From Phragmitibacter flavus (lineage in GTDB: Bacteria; Verrucomicrobiota; Verrucomicrobiia; Verrucomicrobiales; Verrucomicrobiaceae): DNA of 64,000 nucleotides. The position numbers and the translations under genes are program-made. Below are positions 9,018 through 17,715 of the stretch, one piece after another. The first letter of the stretch is position 1. Each line of letters starts with the position of its first letter. The DNA lies in contig NZ_VAUV01000014.1 in the NCBI RefSeq assembly GCF_005780165.1, forward strand, positions 1-64,000, written 5' to 3'. Under the pieces are notes generated by a model that was not told the origin of the DNA, searched no databases, and saw only the letters and a program-made list of their open reading frames with translations.

Positions 9018-10319
9018 ATGGCGAACGACGCAGTCATAAAGGTTGAGAATGTTTCCAAGAGATATCTCATCAACCGTTGTGGTGACCTAACTTCCGGAAA
9101 TGATCTGCGGCATCTGGTTCAGGCTGCGGTGATGGCCCCCTTTGGTTTTATGAGGGCGGGTAAAAAATCAGAAGTGGCAAAAGATCGGACTTTCAGAGTG
9201 GTGTGCTCAAGAGACAAGCTAAAGGAGGAGATCCACGCGCTTCACGACATTAATTTTGAGGTCAAGCGTGGAGAAATTCTGGGTATTATCGGCAGGAATG
9301 GGGCGGGGAAAAGCACACTGCTCAAGATTCTCGGCCGCATCACTGAACCCAGCACTGGGCGCATCGGGATCAAGGGTCGAATTGCAAGTTTGTTGGAAGT
9401 TGGCACCGGTTTTCATCCGGAACTGACAGGTCGTGAGAACATTTATCTGAATGGCGCGATCCTAGGCATGCGGCGTCAGGAGATCCGATCGAGATTTGAT
9501 GAGATGGTTGATTTTGCGGGTTTTGAGCAGTTTCTTGATACACCGGTTAAGAGGTATTCGTCAGGGATGTATGCTCGACTGGCCTTTGCGGTGGCTGCGC
9601 ACCTTGAGCCGGACATCATGATTGTGGATGAGGTGTTGGCGGTGGGTGACGCAGAGTTTCAGAAGAAGTGTCTTGGCAAGATGCAAGACGTGGCGGGGAA
9701 TGGCCGGACGGTGCTGTTTGTGAGTCACAACATGATGGCCATGCAGACTTTGTGCGACCGTGGGATGGTGCTGGAGAAGGGCCGGATCGAACACCAGGGT
9801 GAGGTCACAGATTGCATCGACTTCTATATGGGGAGAGATGGCTGGGGAAAGAGTCAACATTGGCTTAGGGACGACGACGGAGTCGGTGCGCTTCTTTATG
9901 TTAAATGCGCGATGTTTGAGATGAAGGATGGAGAGTCGGGCAAAGTTCTGGAGCTGACGCTTGACCTAGTGGGACGGGAGCGGTGCCAGAAGGCGTTTAT
10001 AGCTGTGGATATTCTCGATTCGACGGGGATGGCTTTGATGCAGGCGCTGCCGGAATTGGAACCGTTCATTTCTGAATCGGAAAAAGCCATCAAGCTAAAG
10101 CTTGCGATTGACCTTCCGCCACTGATTCCTGGATGGTATTCAATGACGTTGTGGGTTGGCAGTCATAATACTCAAACATTTGACAGTGTGGACAACGTGC
10201 TGCGGTTTGAGATTGTTGAATCTCCCACGGAGGGACGGACGTTTCCCCATGTCAGAGAACACGGCGCGATGGTTCCGCCGTCCAAAGTCGAGATTTTGCA
10301 GGGAAGCATTTCATGTTGA
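9018..10319 (+). CDS. wzt: ABC transporter ATPase with C-terminal glycan-binding domain (Wzt, copy 1)
   Basis: A 433-residue ATPase. Walker A is GRNGAGKST at about residue 94, the signature is RYSSGMYARLAFA, Walker B is IMIVDEVLAVGD and the H-loop is FVSHNM. Residues from about 280 to the end form a separate beta-rich domain like Wzt-C, which in Escherichia coli O8/O9a recognises the chemically capped non-reducing end of the polymer. The ATPase domain is highly similar to the second copy at 11088, while the C-terminal domains differ. The stop overlaps the next gene, an FkbM methyltransferase, by 7 bases, implying translational coupling. Confidence 0.93.
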   Translation: MANDAVIKVENVSKRYLINRCGDLTSGNDLRHLVQAAVMAPFGFMRAGKKSEVAKDRTFRVVCSRDKLKEEIHALHDINFEVKRGEILGIIGRNGAGKSTLLKILGRITEPSTGRIGIKGRIASLLEVGTGFHPELTGRENIYLNGAILGMRRQEIRSRFDEMVDFAGFEQFLDTPVKRYSSGMYARLAFAVAAHLEPDIMIVDEVLAVGDAEFQKKCLGKMQDVAGNGRTVLFVSHNMMAMQTLCDRGMVLEKGRIEHQGEVTDCIDFYMGRDGWGKSQHWLRDDDGVGALLYVKCAMFEMKDGESGKVLELTLDLVGRERCQKAFIAVDILDSTGMALMQALPELEPFISESEKAIKLKLAIDLPPLIPGWYSMTLWVGSHNTQTFDSVDNVLRFEIVESPTEGRTFPHVREHGAMVPPSKVEILQGSISC

Positions 10320-11050
10320 GATGGTTCAGCAAATGGGGGAATCCGTCGGCCAAAATGGAGGTTACCGAGGAGCATCTGGGAAACAGTGCCAACAGCACGG
10401 GAAACGTTATCACGCTGCGAGGCATTCAGTTTTCTCTGGAGGGCATGAGTCCCAAGATGCGTGCCGTGTTGATTGAGGGTGAGTATGAGTTGATGGAGGC
10501 TGATGCATGTGCGACCTGGGTAAAGGAAGGGGATCGTGTCTTGGAACTGGGCAGTGCGATTGGTTTCATCGGCCTGCATTGTCTGAAAAATTGTGGCGCG
10601 GCGTCGGTGGTATCGGTTGAAGCGAATCCACGAACGGCCGAATGCTTGAAGGAAAACTACCGGTTGAATGGTCTTGCTCCCCAAGTTCTCAAGGTTGCTG
10701 TCACCACCAAAGATGAAGAAGTGGACCTTTATGTCGGGCCAGACTTTTGGAGTGACAGTGTTTGTCTGGGTTTTGAAGAGACTGAGAATATCCGAGTTCC
10801 CGGATGCAAATTTACCACGCTATGGCAGTCTCTGGCGGCCAAGCCCAATGTGCTGGTCGTGGACATTGAGGGAGAGGAGACCGCGATTGACTGGAGTCAT
10901 CTGCCCACCGAAATCAAATTGTTGGTCGTTGAATTCCATCCCGTGCAAACCGGTTACGATTCCATGTTTGAAATGATCCGGTGTGTGCTCAATTCCGGGT
11001 TTGAAGGCGTCCTGCAGAATGGGTATGTGAACGTCTTTAGAAGGGACTAG
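10313..11050 (+). CDS. FkbM family methyltransferase
   Basis: A 245-residue SAM-dependent methyltransferase of the FkbM type. Motif I is VLELGSAIGFIGLHCL, VVSVEANP supplies the acidic ribose-binding residue, and VLVVDIEGEE near the C-terminus is the FkbM signature. It overlaps the first Wzt gene by 7 bases. Because Wzt C-domains in O8/O9a-type systems bind a methyl- or phospho-methyl-capped chain end, the coupling suggests this enzyme may add the modification its Wzt partner recognises. That is inference; it could also methylate an internal sugar. Confidence 0.85.
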   Translation: MLRWFSKWGNPSAKMEVTEEHLGNSANSTGNVITLRGIQFSLEGMSPKMRAVLIEGEYELMEADACATWVKEGDRVLELGSAIGFIGLHCLKNCGAASVVSVEANPRTAECLKENYRLNGLAPQVLKVAVTTKDEEVDLYVGPDFWSDSVCLGFEETENIRVPGCKFTTLWQSLAAKPNVLVVDIEGEETAIDWSHLPTEIKLLVVEFHPVQTGYDSMFEMIRCVLNSGFEGVLQNGYVNVFRRD

Positions 11051-11087
11051 CGAAAATTGCGTTCAGCGCAGCGATTAAATCAATTTC

Positions 11088-12404
11088 ATGTCAGACACTG
11101 TCATTAAGGTAGAAAACCTCTCCAAAAAGTATTTGATCAGCCACAAGAACGGCCGGGGATCTGGGGATGGTTTGCGTCATGCCATCCAGGAATTAATCGG
11201 CTCGCCATTTCGCCGATTGAGAGCAGGTTTTCAACAGAGCCGGGCCACCGGAACATCGTCCCATGGCCACAGCCAGTTGAGTCAAGGTCAGGAGGAGTTC
11301 TGGGCGTTGAAAGATGTTTCTTTTGAAATCAAACGCGGGGAAGTGGTGGGCATCATCGGGCGGAACGGGGCAGGAAAAAGCACCCTTCTGAAGATTCTCA
11401 GCCGCATCACCGAACCTACGAGCGGACGCATTGGGATCAAGGGCCGGGTCGCCAGTCTTTTGGAGGTGGGAACCGGGTTTCATCCCGAATTGACCGGTCG
11501 TGAGAACATCTATTTGAACGGGGCGATTCTGGGTATGAGCCGGGACGAGGTGAAACGTAAATTTGATGAGATCGTCGATTTCTCAGGGGTTGAGAAGTTT
11601 TTGGATACTCCCGTGAAGCGTTATAGCAGCGGAATGTATGTGCGGCTGGCATTTGCGGTCGCCGCTCATTTGGAGCCCGAAATTTTGATCGTGGATGAAG
11701 TGCTCGCTGTGGGAGATGCCGAGTTCCAGAAGAAGTGTTTGGGGAAGATGAAAGACGTGGCCGGGCATGGGAGGACCGTCCTTTTTGTCAGCCACAACAT
11801 GGCGGCGGTGAACGGGCTCACAACACGTGCGATCGCTCTGTCAAGTGGAACAATCCAGTCCAGTGGAAAAACAAAGGACGTTATATCCGACTACCTAGCG
11901 GCGACCAAGCAGAACGGAGTCATATTCACTCCTTCAGGAACTGGCAAACACACCACAATTCTCCAGGTCCAAAACACAAACAAGCACCCAAACAAAGCAG
12001 TTGAAGCGAGTGATCAAACTACTATCGACGTCAATGTTACGTTTACGACCGATGGATCCCCGAATCTCTCAATTGAATTATTCTTGATAGATATAACCGG
12101 GCAAAAGTTGGCCATGTTCTCGCTACAACTTTTCACCGGACAATCCCTCCCCAGCAGAGCAGGAACGTATACGCTCCAGTTCACGTCAGAACCTATGCGA
12201 TTAGCCGCTGGAGAATACACAATGGATATTGCGACTTCAATCACTAATGTTGCATGGGATCACTATCTTTCGAGTTGTATCAAGTTAGAGATCGATTCAT
12301 GTGTCATGGGTCCTACGCATTGGAATTTTAGGAATGACCTCGGATTTGGACAAATACCTTTGCTGGGAGACAATGTCCGACTAGTCGAGGGGGGACTGAC
12401 GTGA
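11088..12404 (+). CDS. wzt: ABC transporter ATPase with C-terminal glycan-binding domain (Wzt, copy 2)
   Basis: A 438-residue paralogue of the Wzt at 9018. Walker A (GRNGAGKST), the RYSSGMYVRLAFA signature, Walker B (ILIVDEVLAVGD) and the SHNM H-loop are all intact, and residues 75-245 are nearly the same as in copy 1. From about residue 245 (near base 11820) both the protein and the DNA change: the C-terminal domain cannot be aligned with copy 1 and codons become AT-rich. The second half looks like an exchanged or imported domain fused to a native ATPase module. It shares the single Wzm permease. Confidence 0.92.
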   Translation: MSDTVIKVENLSKKYLISHKNGRGSGDGLRHAIQELIGSPFRRLRAGFQQSRATGTSSHGHSQLSQGQEEFWALKDVSFEIKRGEVVGIIGRNGAGKSTLLKILSRITEPTSGRIGIKGRVASLLEVGTGFHPELTGRENIYLNGAILGMSRDEVKRKFDEIVDFSGVEKFLDTPVKRYSSGMYVRLAFAVAAHLEPEILIVDEVLAVGDAEFQKKCLGKMKDVAGHGRTVLFVSHNMAAVNGLTTRAIALSSGTIQSSGKTKDVISDYLAATKQNGVIFTPSGTGKHTTILQVQNTNKHPNKAVEASDQTTIDVNVTFTTDGSPNLSIELFLIDITGQKLAMFSLQLFTGQSLPSRAGTYTLQFTSEPMRLAAGEYTMDIATSITNVAWDHYLSSCIKLEIDSCVMGPTHWNFRNDLGFGQIPLLGDNVRLVEGGLT

Positions 12405-12569
12405 ATCCCTTGATGGAACAGTTTCGAAACCCGATGACAATTGTTCACAGTCGGTGCAGATTTTGAGTAGGAAGTCGCACCCCCCCGAAAAAGTCGTCCA
12501 AGAAATCATCAATGATGAAACTTGCCGAATAAACGGAAAATTAAACACCCCTTCCAGCTAACAGCATCA

Positions 12570-13277
12570 ATGCAAATGAGCCTAAATTTTCTTCGATCTT
12601 TATTCGGGCAGTTGAAAAAAATGATGTCGAAAGATCAGGACAAATTTCTGAAAAACGTGACCGGCGTTATTCACATTGGAGCAAACACAGGACAGGAAAG
12701 GCTTCACTACAATACGTTGGGATTGGATGTCATCTGGGTAGAACCCATTCCCGATGTTTTCGAACAACTCACCAAAAACATTTCCGGACTGAAAAAACAA
12801 GTCGCTTACCAGTATCTACTGAGCGACATCAATGGAGCCAGCTACGTGTTAAATATTGCGAGCAATGGCGGCATGTCATCATCGATCCTGAATTTAAAGC
12901 AACATAGGGAAATTTGGCCAACGGTCGACTATGTTAGCGCCATCACGCTCACCAGTATTACATTAAACCAGCTTGTTACGACAGAGAAAATAGACCTGAG
13001 TAGGTATCAAGCACTCGTCTTAGACGTCCAAGGGGCCGAATTGTTGATCTTAAAAGGTGGAGGAGGATTGCTGAAAAAATTTCGGTATATCAAACTAGAG
13101 GTGGCGGATTTTGAATCGTATGAGAAATGCTGCACCGTAGACGAAGTTTCTCATTTTTTGAAGACTCAAGGATTCGAAGAATGCTCGCGCAAACGATTCG
13201 CAGAACGAAAAGCCGGCGGAAGCTATTTTGACGTTGTTTATCGAAACAAGGAAAAGCCAGACCAAGTCCCTTTTTGA
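12570..13277 (+). CDS. FkbM family methyltransferase
   Basis: A protein of about 235 residues. VIHIGANTGQERLHY is motif I, VIWVEPIPDVFEQL holds the acidic residue, and ALVLDVQGAELLILKGG is the FkbM signature. The gene is AT-rich like the preceding Wzt C-terminal domain. A TTG at 12522 would extend the frame by 16 residues; ATG 12570 is preferred because no ribosome-binding site is clear at either. Its position directly after the second Wzt repeats the Wzt-FkbM order seen at 9.0-11.0 kb, so it may cap the glycan recognised by that Wzt. Confidence 0.82.
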   Translation: MQMSLNFLRSLFGQLKKMMSKDQDKFLKNVTGVIHIGANTGQERLHYNTLGLDVIWVEPIPDVFEQLTKNISGLKKQVAYQYLLSDINGASYVLNIASNGGMSSSILNLKQHREIWPTVDYVSAITLTSITLNQLVTTEKIDLSRYQALVLDVQGAELLILKGGGGLLKKFRYIKLEVADFESYEKCCTVDEVSHFLKTQGFEECSRKRFAERKAGGSYFDVVYRNKEKPDQVPF

Positions 13278-13468
13278 CGCTTCTTAAGAACGGGATGAAA
13301 TTTGACGTTCAATTAAGCCATTCTTCTTATCACATGATTCTCCTGGTGGAGGAACTTAACATAGTCGAATTGAAAACACGTCATTCCCATGAACCTGAAT
13401 CAAGCGACATGAGACGGTGGAGAAAACAAGTTCATTCGCGAGCCAAACGAATCAAACCATCTTTATAA

Positions 13469-14158
13469 ATGACATCACCGCTCCAAAGTATTAAAAAGCT
13501 GCTGCCCAGCAGCTTGAGAGATCAGTATCGATTCTCTTACTACAACGCTATAAATCTCGTTCGGTGGGAGCTTAAAAACCTGTGCGGTTTACATAAATAC
13601 CCTAAGAACTCTGACAACATGTTGTTCGTGCACTTGGGCTGTGGAAGTTTGGAACTCCCAGGATTTATTAATGTGGATCTACGGGCGCATCCACATGTTC
13701 ACCATCGGGCCAATGTGGATAGACTCCCCTTTCTTAAAGACGGAAGCATTGACCTTATTTATGTGAGTCATTGCTTGGAACATATTTCGCACAGGAAAAT
13801 TGAAAAGACACTTTCTGAGTGGCGTCGTGTATTGAAAGTTGGAGGAATACTGAGAATAGCGGTTCCAGACTTTGATGCTGTGTTGAGCGCATATGCCAAA
13901 TCACAAAATGACATCAAATGCATACAAGGTGTTCTAATGGGCGGGCAAGACTACGCACAAAATTTCCACTACACGACATTCAACGAAACCTTCTTGAAAA
14001 GCATGTTGGAAAACGGCGGGTTTGAAGACGTGAGGAGATGGAATCCGTCTAATGTTGGATTGGGTAAGGCAACCGACTGCTCAACCGCAGTCCTTAAAGT
14101 CGGCGAGACGGTGATTCCTGTGAGTCTCAACTTGGAGGCCGTAAAGAATGGTGCCTAA
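13469..14158 (+). CDS. Class I SAM-dependent methyltransferase
   Basis: A 229-residue protein of the Methyltransf_11/predicted-SAM-methyltransferase type seen in glycan clusters. LFVHLGCGSLELPGFINVDL is motif I together with strand 2, IDLIYVSHCLEHI is motif II and VLKVGGILRIAVPD is motif III. The gene shares the AT-rich composition of its upstream neighbours and is separated from the FkbM gene by 191 bases without a convincing gene. It overlaps the next GT2 gene by 11 bases, so the two are probably co-translated. Confidence 0.85.
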   Translation: MTSPLQSIKKLLPSSLRDQYRFSYYNAINLVRWELKNLCGLHKYPKNSDNMLFVHLGCGSLELPGFINVDLRAHPHVHHRANVDRLPFLKDGSIDLIYVSHCLEHISHRKIEKTLSEWRRVLKVGGILRIAVPDFDAVLSAYAKSQNDIKCIQGVLMGGQDYAQNFHYTTFNETFLKSMLENGGFEDVRRWNPSNVGLGKATDCSTAVLKVGETVIPVSLNLEAVKNGA

Positions 14159-15164
14159 AATATCCATTTGCCTTCCGACTCTCAATGCACGGCGATTTCT
14201 CGAGGAGCGTATTGACAGCATTTTTGCCCAAACGGTAAATGATTGGGAATTGATTGTTTGTGACAGCTATTCGGATGACGGGACTTGGGAATATTTACAA
14301 CCATTCGATGGTGATCCACGCGTGCGGCTCTATCAAGTTCCCAGAGAAGGACTATACGCTGGATGGAATGAATGTTTGAAGCGTGTTCAGGGAGAATATG
14401 TCCACATCGCCACGGCTGACGACACTGGAGACAAAATGCTTCTCGAAACCTTACTGTCTGGTTTTAAAGATTCTCCCGGGGCCATGGTCTCTGCTTGTGA
14501 ATGCGTGGTCATCGATGCCGATGGGAGAGAGATTGGAAAAGGACCGACAATCTACGATAAGATTATAAAATCTCGAATGAATGGCGATCGCTTTGCCACC
14601 GCAGGATGGTATGAATTTGCACTTATGGCGCTGTGCGGAGTGACGTGGGGGAGTTTTAGCAGACTTATGTTCAAGCGAGAGCTGTTTGATCTTGCAGGGC
14701 AATTTCCCGTCACATATGGCATCAGTGGTGACTGGGCCTGGGCACTGAGAGCTAGTGTTCACGGCGGAGCAGTGCATGTGCCGGGCCGTCTGGCAACTTG
14801 GAGGGTTCACGAAGGTCAGGCGTCAGCAACCTGGAGCCTTGATGGATACAGGACTTATCATCGAATTTTTGTTGATTTTGTCCAGAGGAACGAGGCGCTC
14901 CTAAGGCAACAGTGGAACTTGGACAGTAAGGCGATGCGGCGATTATCCGATGCTGCCTGGCGGCGCTATGAGAATGGGACCGGCTGGTTTTTGTATCAAT
15001 TGCGAAAGTCACCAATTGAATTTGTCATGAAGGGAAAGTTTATTTGGGAGCTTGATCGGCGTCTTTTTTTTAGGAGAGTTCTGAAGGGGTGCAGGGTGCG
15101 TAAGGGAACTATTGTCACTCCAGAGTCCGCCGAATTGTTTCTAGGTGCTTTGGGTGAGAATTAA
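14148..15164 (+). CDS. Glycosyltransferase family 2
   Basis: A 338-residue GT2 enzyme. ISICLPTLNARRFLEERIDS opens the GT-A fold, ELIVCDSYSDDGTWE is the nucleotide-binding turn, HIATADDTGD occupies the DxD position and ISGDWAWALRAS is the acceptor-side E/D-D-W segment. The protein is soluble or peripheral; no membrane segment is obvious. Its start lies within the end of the upstream methyltransferase gene. Donor and acceptor sugars cannot be told from sequence. Confidence 0.88.
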   Translation: MVPKISICLPTLNARRFLEERIDSIFAQTVNDWELIVCDSYSDDGTWEYLQPFDGDPRVRLYQVPREGLYAGWNECLKRVQGEYVHIATADDTGDKMLLETLLSGFKDSPGAMVSACECVVIDADGREIGKGPTIYDKIIKSRMNGDRFATAGWYEFALMALCGVTWGSFSRLMFKRELFDLAGQFPVTYGISGDWAWALRASVHGGAVHVPGRLATWRVHEGQASATWSLDGYRTYHRIFVDFVQRNEALLRQQWNLDSKAMRRLSDAAWRRYENGTGWFLYQLRKSPIEFVMKGKFIWELDRRLFFRRVLKGCRVRKGTIVTPESAELFLGALGEN

Positions 15165-15195
15165 GGGTTTTAAGAGGGGATTACCATAAACCAAA

Positions 15196-16353
15196 ATGAA
15201 TTTCTGTTTTGTCTGTCCTCGATATAAATCAGAGCCATATGGTGGAATTGATTCTTCGACAGCAAATCATGCAGAAGCTCTCGCCTCAATGGGCCATCAG
15301 GTGCATGTTGTTGCGACTAGGGTTCATCATGTCCATGACTTCGTCGATGGGAAGGTATGGGTGCACAATCGCCCGATTAAATTTGTCCGCATTGCATCGA
15401 AACTGTTCCCCGCATGGATCGAGTCTGTCCAATTAGGAATAGTGCTGGTAATCCTGCATCGGAAATACCATTTCAGTCGGATTGAAATTCCTAATTGGGA
15501 GGGGTTGGGTGCAATACCAATTTTGCTGCGCCTGCCGGTGGCGCTTCGTCATCACACATCGACGGAAGATTCATTAGAGGCACAAGGGTTACCGATGACC
15601 CGGCCACAGCGAGCGCTAGCGAAGTTAGAACATTTGGCATGCCGGTGGGCAAAAATCAATATCGTGCATAGCAAATACTATGCGAAAAAGTTGGCGAACC
15701 TTGGCAATGTCCGAGGCGTGTGTGTAGTGCCGCATTTTCTTCCACCAGTGCGGCAACCAAAATTTGCAGAGCCATCCAGCAAGACAATTCTGTGTGTTGG
15801 CGCTCTGATGGCTCGCAAAGGCACGGATGTCATGTTTGACGCTGCCGAAATTTTTCTCCGAGAACTGCCGGAGTGGAAATTAATTCTCGTCGGGCTGGAC
15901 CGCGATGGATTCTACGAGCGTGCGTTCCGATTGCGGGCCGACCCTGATGTGGCAAGCCGAGTAATTTTCGAAGGTTTCCTCGGCGAGGATGAACTTGCTG
16001 ATCGGTATCTACAATGTGGCATCTATCTCACAACGTCGCTGTTTGAGTCGTTTGGTTTGCCATGTCTTGAGGCAATGATGCGAGGAAAACCTCTTGTGGC
16101 CACCAATGCAGGCGCGCTTCCCGAACTGGTGCAGCATGGAATTAATGGATTCCTGTTTAGTCCCAAAGATCACGAAGCCGCTGCCGAATTCGTTGTCAAA
16201 CTCGGACAAGATAAAGAATTGAGGAGAGTTATGGGGATGAGAAGCCTTGAAATTGCCAAACAACATCCGGATATGAATGAAGTCTGCCTGCGGTATGAGA
16301 GACTCACATCTACCCTCGGTTCAAAAGGCATGGTCACTGACCATAGGGTATAG
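15196..16353 (+). CDS. Glycosyltransferase family 4
   Basis: A 385-residue GT-B enzyme. The N-terminal loop YGGIDSSTANHAEALASMGH is the acceptor domain, TILCVGALMARKGTDVMFDA opens the donor domain, and TSLFESFGLPCLEAMMRGKPLV holds the E-x7-E donor-sugar motif. It is 31 bases after the GT2 gene and 21 bases before the acyltransferase, within the same plus-strand run. Expected to act at the cytoplasmic membrane on a lipid-linked chain. Confidence 0.9.
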   Translation: MNFCFVCPRYKSEPYGGIDSSTANHAEALASMGHQVHVVATRVHHVHDFVDGKVWVHNRPIKFVRIASKLFPAWIESVQLGIVLVILHRKYHFSRIEIPNWEGLGAIPILLRLPVALRHHTSTEDSLEAQGLPMTRPQRALAKLEHLACRWAKINIVHSKYYAKKLANLGNVRGVCVVPHFLPPVRQPKFAEPSSKTILCVGALMARKGTDVMFDAAEIFLRELPEWKLILVGLDRDGFYERAFRLRADPDVASRVIFEGFLGEDELADRYLQCGIYLTTSLFESFGLPCLEAMMRGKPLVATNAGALPELVQHGINGFLFSPKDHEAAAEFVVKLGQDKELRRVMGMRSLEIAKQHPDMNEVCLRYERLTSTLGSKGMVTDHRV

Positions 16354-16374
16354 GATATTCGAAGGGAGTATAAG

Positions 16375-17526
16375 ATGGGATCGTTCCGACTAATTCTGGC
16401 ACTGATTGTTGTGGCGGCTCACACCATGCCAGCAAATCAATTGACTTTGATCAACGGTAACCTCGCGGTGAAAATCTTTTTCACAGTGTCAGGCTTTTAC
16501 ATGGCGTTGATCCTTTCAGACAAATACCAGATTAATAGCAGGGTGAATTTGTCGTTGTTCTACTCCAATCGATGTTATCGAATTTTCCCGGCGTTGTGGA
16601 CGGCACTTATTTTGGAACTTGTCTTAGCGTGGGGAATGGAACACGGGGCCTCAATCCAGTGGGATATGTGGGTGGAACGTTGCAAACAGTTGTCCACTGA
16701 AGGCAGGATTGATCTTCTGGCAGTCTATGGATTTTGTCAGGTCAGCGGCATCGGTGTGGATTTAATGCACTTGTTTTCGTATCAGGGTGGCAACGGGCTA
16801 GTTCCCGTTTCGGGGCCTGTCACGACAGTTGGCGATTGGCGGGGATGGAGTGCATTCCCAATGTCGCATGCATGGTCAATATCCTGTGAGCTCATGTTCT
16901 ATCTGGCCGCTCCGTTCTTGGTCAGGGTCACGACTTGGAAACTTTTGTGTTTCGTGATTTTGCCGACCGTCGTAGCGACCCACTTTATCCGATTGGGGCC
17001 ACTCTGGTCCGCCGCGATCGATTTTTGGGTTCCGTTTCAAGCGGGGTATTTTGTATTGGGAATTGTTTCGTGGCGCCTGTTTCGATGGACGGCCAGGATG
17101 GGTTTTTCCAGAGATAAAAAATCTTTGACGATCGTAATTGTGGCCCTGATCACCTGGCTTGGGCTCTATCGCTACTGGTCTGAGGTAAGTTATCGAGGGG
17201 CAGAGATTGCTCTCTTCGCGTTGATATTGATTGCACTTCCGATACTGTTTCATCACACCAAGTCGGTGAAATGGGATCGATTTTTGGGCGAATTTTCGTA
17301 TCCAATTTATCTCGTGCATATCTCGGTTATCAGGCTGACACAGGTTGACGAATTCAAAACCTATTTGGAAGCGGGATTTATCAGTTCTGCGGCCCATTGG
17401 TTGACCGTATGCGCTATAAGTGGAGCAATATCTCTTATTTATATGTTGGCAATTGATCGTCGGATAGAGCATTGGAGGCAGGAACGGCTGCTCCAATGGC
17501 ATGGCCATTGGAGCACTAGTTCGTAA
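16375..17526 (+). CDS. Acyltransferase family 3 (OafA/YrhL-like) membrane protein
   Basis: A 383-residue integral membrane protein. The first segment FRLILALIVVAAH contains the conserved R and H of acyltransferase-3 proteins, and YSNRCYRIFPALW is the second conserved arginine motif. About ten hydrophobic segments follow. A good ribosome-binding site (GAAGGGAG) precedes the ATG. Such enzymes O-acetylate sugars of O-antigens or exopolysaccharides by carrying the acyl group across the inner membrane. It lacks the extra SGNH domain found in some OafA proteins. Confidence 0.88.
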   Translation: MGSFRLILALIVVAAHTMPANQLTLINGNLAVKIFFTVSGFYMALILSDKYQINSRVNLSLFYSNRCYRIFPALWTALILELVLAWGMEHGASIQWDMWVERCKQLSTEGRIDLLAVYGFCQVSGIGVDLMHLFSYQGGNGLVPVSGPVTTVGDWRGWSAFPMSHAWSISCELMFYLAAPFLVRVTTWKLLCFVILPTVVATHFIRLGPLWSAAIDFWVPFQAGYFVLGIVSWRLFRWTARMGFSRDKKSLTIVIVALITWLGLYRYWSEVSYRGAEIALFALILIALPILFHHTKSVKWDRFLGEFSYPIYLVHISVIRLTQVDEFKTYLEAGFISSAAHWLTVCAISGAISLIYMLAIDRRIEHWRQERLLQWHGHWSTSS

Positions 17527-17553
17527 ATCTGGTCAAACCTCAATCGACCAGAT
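17527..17553 (+). terminator. Inverted repeat after the acyltransferase gene
   Basis: Arms ATCTGGTC (17527-17534) and GACCAGAT (17546-17553) pair perfectly around an 11-nt loop, immediately after the acyltransferase stop. No run of T follows, so it may be a weak terminator, an RNA-processing or stabilising hairpin, or chance. It lies in a 189-base gap before the GT9 gene that shows nothing else. Confidence 0.4.
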
Positions 17554-17715
17554 GTGTGAGCCAAACAGGGAGATTCGCTGAGTAATATTGAAAACCTGTG
17601 ATCTTGCAATGCTAGCTTTCTCTGGGATCCTGATGATGAGTATATAAGACTTCGAAAATGGAAGTGATGCGACGAATGGGTAAGACGGAGCCCCAATAGA
17701 TTTAGATATCCGACA

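Noticed and set aside
13274-13468. Short frame of 64 codons between two methyltransferases
   Set aside because: Starts with TTG, no ribosome-binding site, no domain; probably spacer in an AT-rich stretch.
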